Shown piece after piece: positions 46,476 through 59,104 of a stretch of 64,000 bases of DNA. Within the stretch, counting starts at the first letter, position 1. Each line of letters starts with the position of its first letter. The stretch is from NCBI RefSeq assembly GCF_901709675.1, contig NC_051093.1:2565053-2629052 (forward strand). The letters are read 5' to 3'. A program made the position numbers and the translations under genes. Source of the stretch: Syngnathus acus (taxonomy: Eukaryota > Chordata > Actinopteri > Syngnathiformes > Syngnathidae). Under the pieces are notes generated by a model. It made no database searches. It saw only the letters and a program-made list of their open reading frames with translations, and had not been told where the DNA came from.

Positions 46476-47120
46476 GGAGCTCAGCGTGGGGTAACGGGAC
46501 GCTTTGCGCATTTACACGGGAGGTCCGTCCGCTCGGCTTCGTTCTTGCTGTGCTCCGATCGCTCGCTTGCGCGTGCCTTTTCTTCCCGACTCAACGTCCC
46601 TCGTCTGTCTCGCGTGCGTCTAGCGGAACAGGACCACCGAGTGCGCTCACGCCTTTCTCGCCGGCTTTTGCTCGCTAGATTCCGCGCCGCCACTCTGTTT
46701 ACTTTGAGTGGGAGAAAAGGCAACAAAAGCATCCAGACACAGAAGGGGAGGTTCCGGTCGAGGAGGAGGGGTTGGCGCGCCGACAGGGGGTTGGCTCGTT
46801 CGGGGAGGGGGGAGGGTGGGGTGGGGGGTGTCACTGATGAAGTCCCCTCTGGATTCCGACATCAAACGCTCCGGGAATGGGAATGACATTAGAACAGCTG
46901 ATCCGAGGCATTAGCGGCTCGCGGGACGTCGCGCGCTGCTTTTTAATTGCAGCCGCCACCCAGCCGAGCGAGCGCTTGTGGCACTCCCGACCGACGCGGG
47001 GCACCCCCAAAACAACAAACGCCTCTCAGCGGAGGCGAGGAGCGCTCAAGGACACACTGCTGCTTACGACACTTGTGGCAAAACGGGAAGCGCTGCCCCA
47101 GCGCGAATGGCGCGCCAGTG
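46476..47120 (-). promoter_or_regulatory. rbfox3: probable CpG-rich promoter and 5' UTR of rbfox3 isoform
   Basis: The DNA upstream of the first coding exon is GC-rich with many CpG dinucleotides and open frames on both strands that encode only Arg/Ser/Pro-rich peptides. It includes a G-rich run on the plus strand at 46802-46829. No clear TATA box was seen. The transcription start cannot be placed. The region between 47120 and 47650 is strongly AT-rich and marks the end of the island. Confidence 0.45.
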
Positions 47121-48554
47121 CTTCATGCTAATGATGTGGACACGGAATTTATTATTCGGTATTAATATTCGCTTTGAATCTTTAAACGCACTGTTTTTGA
47201 AGTGAGTCCAAAGGTCAGGTTAATTTTTTGGAAAATTTTGAAGCTTGATTCATTTATGACTTCTCTCATCAAATACATTTTTTCAAATTTTTTTAATTGA
47301 TATTGAAGCTTTAGTGGTATAATTCTTCAAAATACTATCATTTACAAATTATTTGTTATTTGACTGGATTTGTTTAGGTAAAGTTCCATTTTTTAAAAGA
47401 AAAGTTTTGATGGAAAAGATACATAATTTTGGCCTGAATCTTTTCTGATTTTGACAAAATTTCCTCAAAATTATAACGTTAAAATCGTGAATTTTTTGGG
47501 TGGCATCTGAAAAATGTGGGCTTTTTTTTTATTAGACCCCCCCCCCCCCCAAAATCACTAAATTGTTTTATCACATTAAATTCAAATATTGCAATTTTAG
47601 AATATTCTTTTCTTGCTCTAATTCAAACTTTTTGACTGACTGACTCTTCCGGGAAGCCCACTGACCCTTCTCAAAATCGGGCACAAGATGAATTCCGTTT
47701 GAATTTCAAAACTGATGAAATTGAAATGGTACAAGGTGGTGAACATGCGCATTCCAACCCTTCACCGATGCTGGATCGTCTCCACCTTAATGAGATTTGC
47801 TTTAATAAACGTGCTCATCAGTGAACATTCAGGCCACACACACATCAGCAGGAAGCCGTCGCAGGAACAAAACATGAAAAAAAAAATGCGCCCGCGCTCA
47901 CACTGAGCGGCACGCGCGGCACCGCCAAAACCCGCCGGCAGCCTTCTTTTCAGAGCGTCTCTTTCCTCATCCATTCCGTTTGATAGCGTTTTAAGAGGCG
48001 GTGCACAGACAAAGAGAATGCACAAAGAGACGCGCTTACATCACACTTTGATGACCGCCAACGTTGCAAGTTGGTCTCGATGACGTCCACGCAATTTTCC
48101 TGAAGCAATTGTAGCTTCGAAGGTCACTTTATTTCTTGGCATTATCCTTAATTGGTTTTGCTGGCTTGAACCGTTAACTCTTTCAGTGGCAGCCCGGTTA
48201 AATTCTGTTTGATGTCTATAGTCACCACTGGTAGCGAACTTTCCAAACTGCATTCCTTGCACGGCCGCATGCATTTTCGACGACAATTTGAGATTTGCGT
48301 TTGCCTCCACAACACGGTAGGCCTCTTCTCTTCTCCGGCAGCCATCTTCTCGCTCGGCACCGCCTCTCCCATCTCGCCACCTCCGCCGCCCTTTTTCCCG
48401 CTCTTTTGCGTCTCATCGGTGCAGTTAATAATTCAAATGAGCACAGCGAGATTGCTCGCTTCAAAGAGGGCTGCCGGCGTGTTCTCCACGCTGGATCTTT
48501 TTTTTTTTTTTTTTTTTGTCATGTGAAATCAAAGCCCTCACGCACACACACACA

Positions 48555-48930
48555 CGCCGCTGCGTCGCCAATTAAAAAAAGCGATCAACGACCAGCACAA
48601 CAAGTCCTCGCGGCGATCGCCATGGCAACATAGCAATAATGGGCATCCCCGTTGTTTGCGTACAACCGGTGCGCTGCCGATTGCGTGACGACAGCACACG
48701 CGCAACGTGGTGCGCCGCCAATTACTAATTGGGTTTGTTGGCACAACAAATTGTCATCTTTATTATTTCCCACGGTTGCCATGGTGACCTGGCAATAATA
48801 GTCATTGCTGTTTTTGACATGTGGCTTGAACTACACTCATTGCGTTACAAGTGGCGGCAATTAAAAAAGTGAAACGAATGAGCACTGTTGGTTTTAATCG
48901 ACAAACCAAATCCTCATCGCCAACTGTGTT
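48555..48930. repeat. ~150-bp segment in three decayed tandem copies
   Basis: TGCGTCGCCAATTA (48561) matches TGCGCCGCCAATTA (48711) and GGCGGCAATTAAAAAAG (about 48853). GCACAACAA recurs at 48595 and 48741. GCCATGG followed by TAGCAATAAT or TGGCAATAAT recurs at 48619 and 48778. Spacings are 146-159. Confidence 0.6.
48775..48788. promoter_or_regulatory. X-box-like RFX motif
   Basis: GTTGCCATGGTGAC has the two RFX half-sites around a two-base spacer with one mismatch. A sister site ATCGCCATGGCAAC lies at 48616-48629 in the adjacent repeat copy. Confidence 0.4.
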
Positions 48931-51900
48931 CCGATTACTCCGATTTGTAATGCCGGCCGGATTTGCTGCTTTTGGGGTTCCCCAGTTTTGCTGCTTGTGT
49001 GGCCAGAACGGATTTTTTCCATCACCGCGCCCGGGCAACGATAATCGAAACAAGTCCAACGAGTATGTGAGGACTCAAAATCGACTCCCTTTGGACTCGG
49101 TAAAATCACAGAGAAAAGATGCTAGCTACATTTGCGCCTTAATTGCTGCGGCGGCCTTGGGTTCAATGTTTAAACTCTCGTGTTGCGCTCAAAAGACGCA
49201 AATTCCAAACCATGCAATGTATTTTTAATAAAGACCACATTGTATGAATGAGCCCAAAGAGACTACTTGCACATTCAATTTGCCTAAAAAAAAAAATAAT
49301 AATAATAACCAAGCATGGCTGAGCACAACAACAACAAAAAAGCCAAAGTTCAGCAGTTTAATTTTTTTTCGTCTCTCTAAAGCATTGAAGTTTGTTGTTA
49401 ATGTTGTTTAATTTTCTTCTCTCTTATTGACTTGTGCGTATATGCTGTGAGATGCAATAAGATCAGACATTCACCGAGCGAGCACACAATTAGACACGCA
49501 GGATAATGAGATCCGAAACACGATGCAATCAAAGCGCCTTCCTTTACGACAACAACCGTCTTTTTATTCGTCACACTGAGATCTGCTTTTTAATATTTTC
49601 AACCTCGGACCAGACAGCCCATCTCATTGCAACATTTTAATGGTACTGTCAAATGGTGCAGAGCTGAAGCAAATTTGCAGCTATGCTTACCTTGCAGCTA
49701 TGACAAGATTGACTGGCATTTAACCCCGGCTTTAAAATGGCTCCGGATCTGTTTCCGAGCAGAATTTTGATGCGGGTGAGATTATCACAATTGACAATTA
49801 GTTCACAGTCCGATTATTAAAGATCGACTTAATTGTTTAGTGTCATACTTAAAGCTTTGGTGGGAACCCCAGACTGACAGATTCCATAATATTTGCTCCT
49901 GAAAGACACTTTGTCACCATGTTGTCTTTTAGTTGATGCGTCCATGGAGTTCTGGAGAAGGAGAAAAAAATTAAAAAAAGACGGCGAGCTAGCGGAGAAG
50001 CGGCGTTCAAGTGCCACCCCCCCACCCCCCATCTGACAAGCTTGCTCATTATCTGGCATTTCAGCAGTGCCAAGCAGGGGCACAATGATGCCCATGGGTG
50101 GGTTGTTGAGGGTTGAGGGAGGGACTGGGGGGTGCGTTTGAAAAGGGGAGGTTACGTTCTCTTTAAAGGTCCACTGATGAGGTGTCATTGCAGGCGGCTA
50201 ATTAAAGCTTGTGTCGTATATCTTACAGATAACGAAGCTACAAACGCGGGGGGCGGTGTAGGGGGGCCAGAGTGCTCAGAATTTTTTCCATGTAGCTTGA
50301 CACGTTGCAGAATGGAGGCCCGCGACCCTGAGGAGGACGTGAGTTACCGGGGATGTTGGTCTGAACGAATAATAATTTAAGACCTCCATGATTTCTTCAC
50401 TTGGGGCTCACGGAGGGAATAAGGAGGTAGCGCCGTGGTGAGGGGGGGGCATCGGCTATCATGGAAGAACAAAGGAGAGCAAAGCGCGGACATGTTCGGA
50501 TGCTACATTTCAAAAACGATTACATTATGCAATCGCTTTGTTCGAGGGGCCGAGCGCCTCTCAAGTTGTGAACGATGTTAGCGCAAAATAGGCGACGTTG
50601 CGCTACGAGGCGTGTTCATCTGCTCCGTCCGACAGGAGGCGGCGAGCGCCGTTATCGTCTGCGCCATTGATTAAAAATGTTGATTAAATGGAGAGCGCGG
50701 GCAGGAAGTGCCGGGATCCATTCCTCAATTGGGCCGGGCCTCACTCACTCTCTCTCCACTCCAGTACGTGTCGGCGTCTCTTGCCCCGCCGCTAATGGCT
50801 TTGGAAACAGAGCGTGGCTTTTATGTGGCGTCATTCATCCTCATACGCTTAGCCCCGCCCCTGTCCCGGAATGGCGGCAGCTTTTATGGCCGACTAATGC
50901 TCCGGCTGCTGGGATCAGCAGCTCGGCCGCGGCTATCGCTCAACGCCGGCTCACCTCCGACGTTTTCAAACGCTTACAGTCTGCCGCTCGTACGTCAACG
51001 TGCGGCCAAGCACGGGTAGCGCTGCTAGCGTTAGCCGCTAGATGCTCAGTCAACACCCTAAGTGGACCCACCAGAATGTTCTGGAACGCTCTCACAATAT
51101 TTTCGGGTGATGATATCACCAAAGTTTAAATCCAGCCGATATTTGTCCGTCCTCCACCGCATCGGGCGGGGCTATAACGTTCTGACACCTGACAGAATGT
51201 TTCGGTTAACGAGCACATGTCATGCCCGCCGTCCTTCCCAGCCAAACTGCCCCACAATTCAAATCTATTGGCAGCAATCAGCCGTCCGTTCTGGCCGCAG
51301 CGTGCATTTTAGATTTGGGTGACATTCTGTGGGCAGGAAAAAAAAATAAAAATCAAGCTTAATCACAATGGCTGCGGCAGACGCCGCGAGCAAAGTCTGT
51401 CGCCCGTGATGGTCGCCGCCGACATAAAGTATATTCCATCTGGGAGCAGATTGGTCCGAGCCAGTAATGTTCCCTCACAGCAGCCCCCGCGTTCCACCAT
51501 TACTCCAAATAGCGGTGGGGAGGAGGCGGGAGGGCGGGGAGGCTTCGCCTCGCACCCGTCCCCAGAGAGGTCGCGAGTTCAAGCGGCGGACTTCAGGTAA
51601 GGAACGGAACGTCGATTACGGGTGAGCAAGGCCGGCAGGTGTCAGCCGATGAGTGAGCAAAAGCGATGGCGGAGTTGCTTCAACAAGCGTCTCGGGACTC
51701 AGCGTGAGAACGTGAGAGGATGGAGCCGAGTCTCGGGAGGGAAACGCTTAGCGGCGAAGCGGACAAACGAGCTCTGTACGCCAGGATGTGGTCGATGGCA
51801 TTGCGCACAAGAGGGCCGGATAAACAGAAGGAAATTCAAATTCGAAGTGTCATCCCGAGGGCAATTTTTAGGCCGTTTCATCAACAAAATGCGAAGAATG

Positions 51901-54900
51901 TTCCATTTGTGATGCTGATACTTGATATTATTTGCATGCCAGTCAGGCTGTCAATCATCCGAAGAGCCCACTCACACTAAAATGTCTTGTTCTCTTGCTC
52001 CTTCTCAACATAAAGTTTGTTTGGCCGGCGGCTTGTTTTGGTGTTAGCCAAGCTACGACGGTGCCCTCGTATATGCCCTCCCCCCCGACCCCCGCAGCAA
52101 GTAACAGCCACCTCGCGCCACCGCTTCCCATTCCATGCGCGCCATCAAAACGTAGCCGGCGGGGGCCGGCAGCGCTCCAATACACCGCTGCACATTTTCC
52201 ACGGACATCTGCCCCCGGAACGACGACAACGGCGGCTTTGAGCGATTCCGCCCCAAAGGTGGCGGAAGAAATGTGAGAGCAATATCACAGTCGGAGTCAT
52301 GAATGGAAAATGATGCGCTCAATATTTTAGAGGACGTCTGCTTTTAACGCCGGCGTGTGCTTAAGGGAGGCGACGGAGGGGCTTGGTTGAGTTCCGCAAA
52401 GATATGTAACTGCGTGTTGTGTAACGGCGAGACTTGCGCAATGTTGTGTAATTGTAAATTACACGAAGTAAAATCTTTTATGTAACAGAGTCGGTAATTA
52501 AGTTCCGGGTAGACACACAGAGGCGTCGCGGAGGAAAACGAGCATGGCCGAGCACGTAGGCTGTCATCCGTCACGCAAACGTCGCCGTGTTACTTCCCGT
52601 GACGTTCCGCTGCCGTCGCCACCGCCTTAATGCATCTGCTCGCCGTGGCCCGTAAACGCGGCGTGAAGGCTCATCTGTTGACTTCCTCATTAAAGCCGAA
52701 ACCCCGGCGAGAGCAGTCACCTTTCACGGAGAGAGGTGAGGGGGATTGAGGCTGGATGGGGAGGGGGGGAGGTGGAGGGGGGTGGTTTATTCACCCGAAG
52801 CCAGCACCTTCGTCTACTTGACACCGGCCCATTACCGCCTCCTTAATTTGTTGCGGCAGCGTGACAAGTCGCAGTCAAAGAAGCGCTTACAAGAAGGAGT
52901 GAACAAAAGCTGCATTGCATTATGGGGGAGGGAGGGGGAAGGTGGGCCGCCGAGCCGTATTGGATCATCAGCACAGATCATCCGAAGGCGCACCGTCGTA
53001 CTTGTTTCTCTCTCCACGTGATTGACATCTAGTGGAGGAGGCGGGCTAGCCAACGGCGGGGTGGTGGGGGGATGGCGTCCACCCGTCCATCGTCCACCCA
53101 TCCGTCCCGCCATGAGCGACCGCGGGGCATTTCTTACAAATCTGACACCCACGTCCACGAGGAGCAGCTCATGATTTGACGTGATTGCGTCGGACAAAAA
53201 AGATTCGAGTCACTCTGACCTCACGTCATTCTCGAGCCAATATCACCGGAACGCCGGGACCTGCGGGAATTTGGTCATTTCCATCACGCTCGGCTCGACT
53301 TTGGGACCTGAAGGTTCGTCGTGGCCCAAGACTTAATAAGCAACGTGCGTCATGTTTTGTTTTGTTACTTGATGATCTTCAGCTCTCTCCAAAATCCAAA
53401 ACGAGAGTTACTTAACGTTAATAAGTCAGCGATGATGTCATCACAGTCTCAGAGTTGATTAGCTCACCATGGAAGAAAATCAAATTTATTCCCCATTTAG
53501 TTTTTGTGCCTGCTTTAATATGCACAAAGAGAGCAGAGGTTTGTTCTTCTTCTTCTTCTTAGTTTGATCAAAGCGTCGCCGGCGGAGAGAGTAAATGGTG
53601 GCAGGCGCGTTGAGCGACGCAGTCAAAATGGCTGATAATGAGCGTAGCCGACGTGCCAGCTGACTTGACGACCGACCTGACACTAAATCCGCTTGAGTCA
53701 ACCCGCAGCGATTGCTGGAAAAAAAAGAAAAAGAAAAGCTTTTGTGCTGGAATTCCTTTGTTGGTTTCGTTTTGATGTCACGTTTCAGAATTGTTGTTTT
53801 TGTGGGTCCATGCAAACAACGGCTTTGCGCAGCGTAACCAAATGCACCGAATGTTTGAAGACCCGACGGAATCGGGATTCAGATCGGAATCGAACATGAA
53901 TCGAAAATGAAATAGATCTATCGATTGGATATACCATGTCATCAAAAATATGGCAAATCAAAGTGGCAGGATTTATAGCACATGCTACAAGTGTCAATTC
54001 CTATGACGACACTTTTTCAGGGGGGTGTCCGTTATTGTCACATTTTTGCGCTCTGCGACATTTTGATTACGATTTAAAAGGCCTCTCTGACAGCCTCATG
54101 AACATGCATGAGCGCCGTTCGATCGATACTGACGCTTTAATCCATCCGCGGCTCCCACACTTCGGCCTCCGTCATCGGGGTCGGGCGCGATAGCTCGGCC
54201 GCCGGGGTCATCGACCCACCCGCCCGAAGGTGTCGACTGCGGGAAACGCCGACGCTTTCCGGCTCTGACGGATCGCCGTCAGCGCCTTGACCACAATGAT
54301 GGGAAAAAAACTAGCGAAATAGCATGGGGTTAACTGAAATCAGTTTTTCTTTTTTTTTTTTTAGCAGGGATCCGTCAAGTCTGCCTCCATGTTGGCGGCA
54401 AGGTGCTGACGGTGAACTGGAAATGTGCAAAAACAAGAAGAAGGCGGGAGAATGCCTAATGGCGGCGGCAGTGGGAGAATTCCCAAGCAGCGTGTGAATT
54501 ATTTAGCGCGTGCGGTGAGAGTGCACAGCACCAAGCCGCTCACCGAGCGCCGAGACCGGATGAGGAGGGGATCGCTCGCGCAACAAACATTCAAAGTGTG
54601 TCAAAGGGCGGGCCCGGCTGGCCGGCGCTACGACCCCGGCACGAACTTTGCCTCCGGGCGAGAATTCAAATTCCTGATGTCAATCTTTAAGTGGGTGACC
54701 AATTGTATGTCGGAACCACAAATTACTACTACAGTACTTCAATTTGTGTAACATCAAGCTAACGCTAACAAAAAGAAATTCAAGAAAGAAAGTTGTCGAC
54801 AAACGCACGTTTAAGCTTTGGTACACTTATTGATATGCGAGTCGCCGCGTGAAGAACAAAGCGCCATCACGCCGGCATGGCCATTGCGAGGAAGAAAACA

Positions 54901-55994
54901 GCATTTAAGTCTTCCTGTACACAAGCTTGATCTCGTTAATCTCCAAATGGCTTCCAGTTATTAAAGCGCTTATTCAGCGGATTAAAGGATCCATGAGAAC
55001 ACAATCCCCCTTTTCCTTCCTCTGCCGGACACGCTGAAGGTGGCCAAAATATTAATTAAGCACGTGCGGCGGGTATAGATAGACACGCCTATACGTGGCC
55101 CCGCCCTCAATCTTCCGACAATCTGCCCTCGGCGAAATCCGCGTCGCTAGCAGCGGCTCATTCCGCACTATGCGTGTAAACAAATTCGGGAAAACAGGAC
55201 GTTTCCATCCTTGCTGGGGAATAACGACGCACTTCTCGCTTCACGACGTGTCTTTTTTTATCGTCCGATGGCGTCCTTTCATTTCCATACAACATTAAGC
55301 CCGCCTGCCACCGCTAATAACACCGGAGGCCGCGCAAACTGCTGATGGCGGGAATTTGTCGCCGCGTCCCCGCGCTCAATGAAAAGTTAAACGACAAAGC
55401 CGTGTATTCTCCATTTTAATAACATCCGGCCGGATTTTAAGCGTTTAAAAAAAAAGGAAGGAGCCATTAGGAAAATGAAAGGCCCTTGATGGCAAACAGG
55501 AGATTGACTTTGAAATCTCACCAGAAAACGCAGGCACAAACATGTCTAATCCGTACAGCAATTATAGAAAAAAAAAATTATAAAATAAATTATTTTTGTC
55601 TCAGACGTCCAAGTGTCGCAGGATTACAATTTAATTCCCGATGGCTTCTCGCTTTAATTCACTACCTGCGCTGCATCGCTCGCATTCTAATCTCATTACG
55701 GCGGGATGCTGGATGCCGTCCTCTAATTGAGCAATACCTCGCATTCATTATTGTGCCCATTATTAAATTAATGAACTTAATGGACTTCTTTGGCAAATTG
55801 CGAAAGACCCCCGGCAACCACCTTTTTACAGATGAAGGAGGGAAAAAAAATGAAGAAGCGTACGTGCGGCCAATTAAGACGACCGCTGAGATGCTTCATT
55901 ACCTTCTCGTCGTTTTCCTCGGAAAATCTCGGGCAGGGCTGCGTGTCAACACTCACTCACAAAAAGTGAGTAAAGTTAAGACATACATGTCCTG

Positions 55995-56090
55995 TCATTT
56001 TGAATTTAAAATTTTACATTTTTTTAAATTTAAAATTTAAATGTTTTTTTAATTTAAAACCATTTTAAATTTAAAAAAAATTAAATGTTA
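55995..56090. repeat. AT-rich TTTAAATTTAAA repeat
   Basis: TTTAAATTTAAA and AATTTAAAA units are repeated and interrupted by T runs. Many are self-complementary, so the block could extrude hairpins. It runs directly into the next microsatellite. Confidence 0.7.
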
Positions 56091-56146
56091 TTTATTTATT
56101 TATTTATTTATCCATCCATCCATCCATCCATCCATCCATCCATCCA
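56088..56146. repeat. compound (TTTA)n(TCCA)n microsatellite
   Basis: About six TTTA units pass directly into about nine TCCA units. Confidence 0.95.
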
Positions 56147-57727
56147 GGTAAGGCAGTTGCAAATTGCATTGGCAATTATGTCACATGAAAAAATTTTTTG
56201 GGCGGGTTATGTAATTGTCACATACTTCCTTGTAGGTAGACTAAAAAGTCATGAGTAAGTTTTCCATTTGCCAGCGGAAGAAAGCGACGCGCGATGACGG
56301 CCAGCTCGCGGCGGCGGAGGCAGCGGCCTTCCTCCGACAAGCAGCTAAAGATTCGCATTTGAATGTTGAAGTGAGCCCAGGCTGAATAATATATGACATA
56401 GATTTGGTGAAAGCAGATCTTCGCCGGCAGATGAAAGCGCGGCATCTGCATAAGCGAGCGAGCGGGCGGGCGGGCGGCCAATCGATACGTCTCCCGGCTC
56501 AAATGGCCGCTCCTGATAAGGCTATTGAGTTTTCTTTTAATTAAAAAGCACGCCAGAGCGCGCGCTGTCAAATAGTGTGAGCTCACCGACGAGGAAGACG
56601 AGGAAGACGAGGCCCCGACGACGAGTTTTTTTTTCTTCCTTTTTTTTTTTTTGCATGGCGGTGGCAGAAAACGCTCGGCATCAATCAGTGGCGCGGCGAC
56701 ATTTATTTTCTTGTTGGGAGGCTTTTCTCTTTTTTTCTTGGGCGTATAAAACCTGTAATTACGCGTCGTTAATCAGCTATAAAACTATCAGAAGCGCCCG
56801 AGCAAGCGCATGAATATTTGATGGTCATCAATAAACAATGAGTTTGTTTTGCAAACTAACTTTCATCCTGACGTTTAGCCACTGCGCATCCGGCCGCCCT
56901 GCCTGGGAAACGGCGGCAAAAAGAAAAAAAAAAAAACAACGCAAGCGAAGTCAGTCCCTTGGGAAAGAAAGCTGAGCTGAGCTTCCTTACGTGGTTTTGC
57001 TGACCACCCCACGTTCTGACCCTCCAGAAACCCCTCTCGGCAATCCGGCGCCAAACCCAAATTCGAAACCTCTGGCTTGCGAGCACAACTTGAAAGCCAA
57101 TTTCGAAACCTTAAGCCAGGCTTCGAAGCAGAATTTGACCCTTGTTTGAAAGCCTAAGCCAGATCTTAGAACCTCGTTTAAAACTGAAAACATGAAATTA
57201 AGATTTTAACAAGCCAGGTTTTGGTTTCAAATTGGTCTTTCAAGCCTTGCTTATGGAGGATTTTTTAGTTTTTGGAGCTGTAATGAATCAGAACCCCCCT
57301 TCTGCACTACATGTGCCCCGGCCCCTCCCTCCCTGGGGTCAATCCAAGGCGGACGAGTATCGGTGGCGTGCGAGCATTTGTTATTGGGGGCGCGGTGTTT
57401 GCTCTCATGAATGTTTCATGCTCAACCTGCCGCATGTTTGCCGGCGACCGACCGACCAACCGCTCGCTCGGTCGGAGGGTCCGCCCGCTGGAAGGGCGAC
57501 TAGAAAGAGAAATATTCATCACAAGACCACTGAGGTCTGCTGTTAAATAATTCCCAGTGAAAAGGACGGCCAATGTCACACGCTTGTCATTTCAGAGAAC
57601 AAGTCCAGAAATACCAAAAAGCTTTTGCCTCTTCAACAAATACACACTTTGTGTTTTTTTGCCATTTGAAAAAAAAAAATTTCATTCATTCATCATTCTT
57701 TACAATTACAGTGTGTAAAAAAGGATG

Positions 57728-58106
57728 ACTATCCATCCGTCAATACATCACAAAATGGCCGTCAGTCTGTCCGTGCATAGATGAAATATATGGACCATCT
57801 GTCAGTCTGTCCATTTTTATGTCCATCCATGAATGAATTGCATGGAGAGACAATCCGTCCACCTGTCCATCCATCTATCCGTCCGTTTGTCGTTCCATGG
57901 GTGACTCACATGAACCGTCCGTCCATCCATCCGTTCATGGAGGAATCAGATGGACTGTCCAGCAGTCCATCCACCCACGGATGAATCACATGGATCGACC
58001 AAACCGGCCCGGCCGTCCATCCATCCCATCCATGGAGGGGTCACATTGGTTGACCATCAGTCCGTCCGTCCGTGTCCGTCCATCCATCCATCCATCCAAT
58101 CAGTCA
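57728..58106. repeat. degenerate TCCA/TCCG satellite with higher-order units
   Basis: TCCATCCGTCC-type runs alternate with phrases such as CATGGGTGACTCACATG, CATGGAGGAATCAGATGG, CACGGATGAATCACATGG and CATGGAGGGGTCACATTGG at roughly 55-65-base intervals. Confidence 0.7.
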
Positions 58107-58993
58107 TTGAATCAAACGGTCCATCTGCGATTCAAGCTAACGTTGACAATTCATCTGTAGCTTCACTTTGAAGGAAATAGCAGTCGGAATGCTCCATGTA
58201 GATGTTGCAGAGCTTCACAAAGGAAGCAGAGAAGAACAACACAACCAACCGCAGAGCACAAAGCTCTGCTCTCCCGTTGGCTCCATCTGATGCCCGCCCC
58301 CGTTTGGGTCATCTGATCTGAGGCGAAGCTATCAAACGCCAGCGTCCCGTTCGGTCTATCTGATCTTGGCGGTGCCGCGCGGGAGCGCTCCACTTGTGTT
58401 GTGTCAGGACGGCGAGTGTGCGAGATGAGTGAGAGCTGAGGCCAGGCGCGCCTCGTCTTGCGTCAGCTCAGCGAGACGAAGACGGCCCAGACGTTTTCAG
58501 GCCAGCGCCGCTAAATTACAAACAAAACGTGTTTTCCTGCATCGCAACACACGCACACAAAAAAAGAGCCCCGGCTTGTTTTTAGCTCTCAGATGGGCTA
58601 TTTTTAGACGCCACACATCAGGAATTCTGGGACAAAAAAAAAGATCGTGGTGCTCCACTTGATGAGGGAGAAATCCGTCACAACGCTGACGAGACAAAAC
58701 AAGCGCAACCAACTTCAATCGCATCAAAAAATGGCCTGATTTGCAAGGAAGCGCTAACGCTAGCACGCTAACAGTTCAAGCTTGAGACATTCACTTTGTA
58801 CACTTGGATTCAAAGCGTAATTTTCGAGCTTTAATATTTTACAAATGTGTTTTTTGTTTGCGTGAACTTTATACAACTGTGTCAATGAAACTAATTGAAA
58901 ATGTCGCCAAAAATAAAAAAAGATGAAAAAAAATAGCGAGTTGACTCAAATCGAGTCTAAAGCAAAGCGGCTTGCAAGGGGTGCTTAGCGATG

Positions 58994-59007
58994 GTTGCCG
59001 TGGCAAC
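58994..59007. promoter_or_regulatory. consensus X-box (RFX) motif
   Basis: GTTGCCGTGGCAAC is a perfect inverted repeat of GTTGCC with a two-base spacer and fits the RFX consensus GTNRCC-N(0-3)-RGYAAC at every position. Confidence 0.5.
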
Positions 59008-59104
59008 AAGGGCCCACAGTGAGCCCAAGGGAAGTCGGGGAGCCGCCGTTAATGGGCCGTCCTTTCCATTTTCTTACCCAACGCCACAAAAGCTCGAAAC
59101 TGGC

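Larger units (their letters stand above)
81..46511 (-). other. rbfox3: rbfox3 gene model (12 coding exons)
   Basis: This is the overall gene. It encodes an RBFOX splicing regulator, a nuclear RNA-binding protein with one RRM that recognises (U)GCAUG in introns and changes inclusion of neighbouring exons. Coding exons in transcript order are 46386-46475, 21111-21365, 14475-14603, 13292-13345, 11305-11397, 10826-10886, 10649-10702, 6527-6659, 5863-5902, 4013-4071, 2477-2555 and 851-895. All junctions are GT-AG and keep one frame. The lengths 54, 93, 61 and 54 for the central exons are the standard RBFOX exon sizes. The product is about 363 residues from the Met at 46475, or 322 from the Met at 21332; mammalian RBFOX3 is about 312. 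Paralogue-diagnostic residues favour RBFOX3 (NeuN). Whether this is the teleost a or b copy is not decidable here. The 3' limit (AATAAA at 81-86) and the 5' limit are inferred. Confidence 0.9.

Noticed and set aside
55486-56040. 184-codon open frame on the plus strand
   Set aside because: It runs into AT-rich repeat sequence and has no domain; the underlying DNA looks more like a noncoding element.
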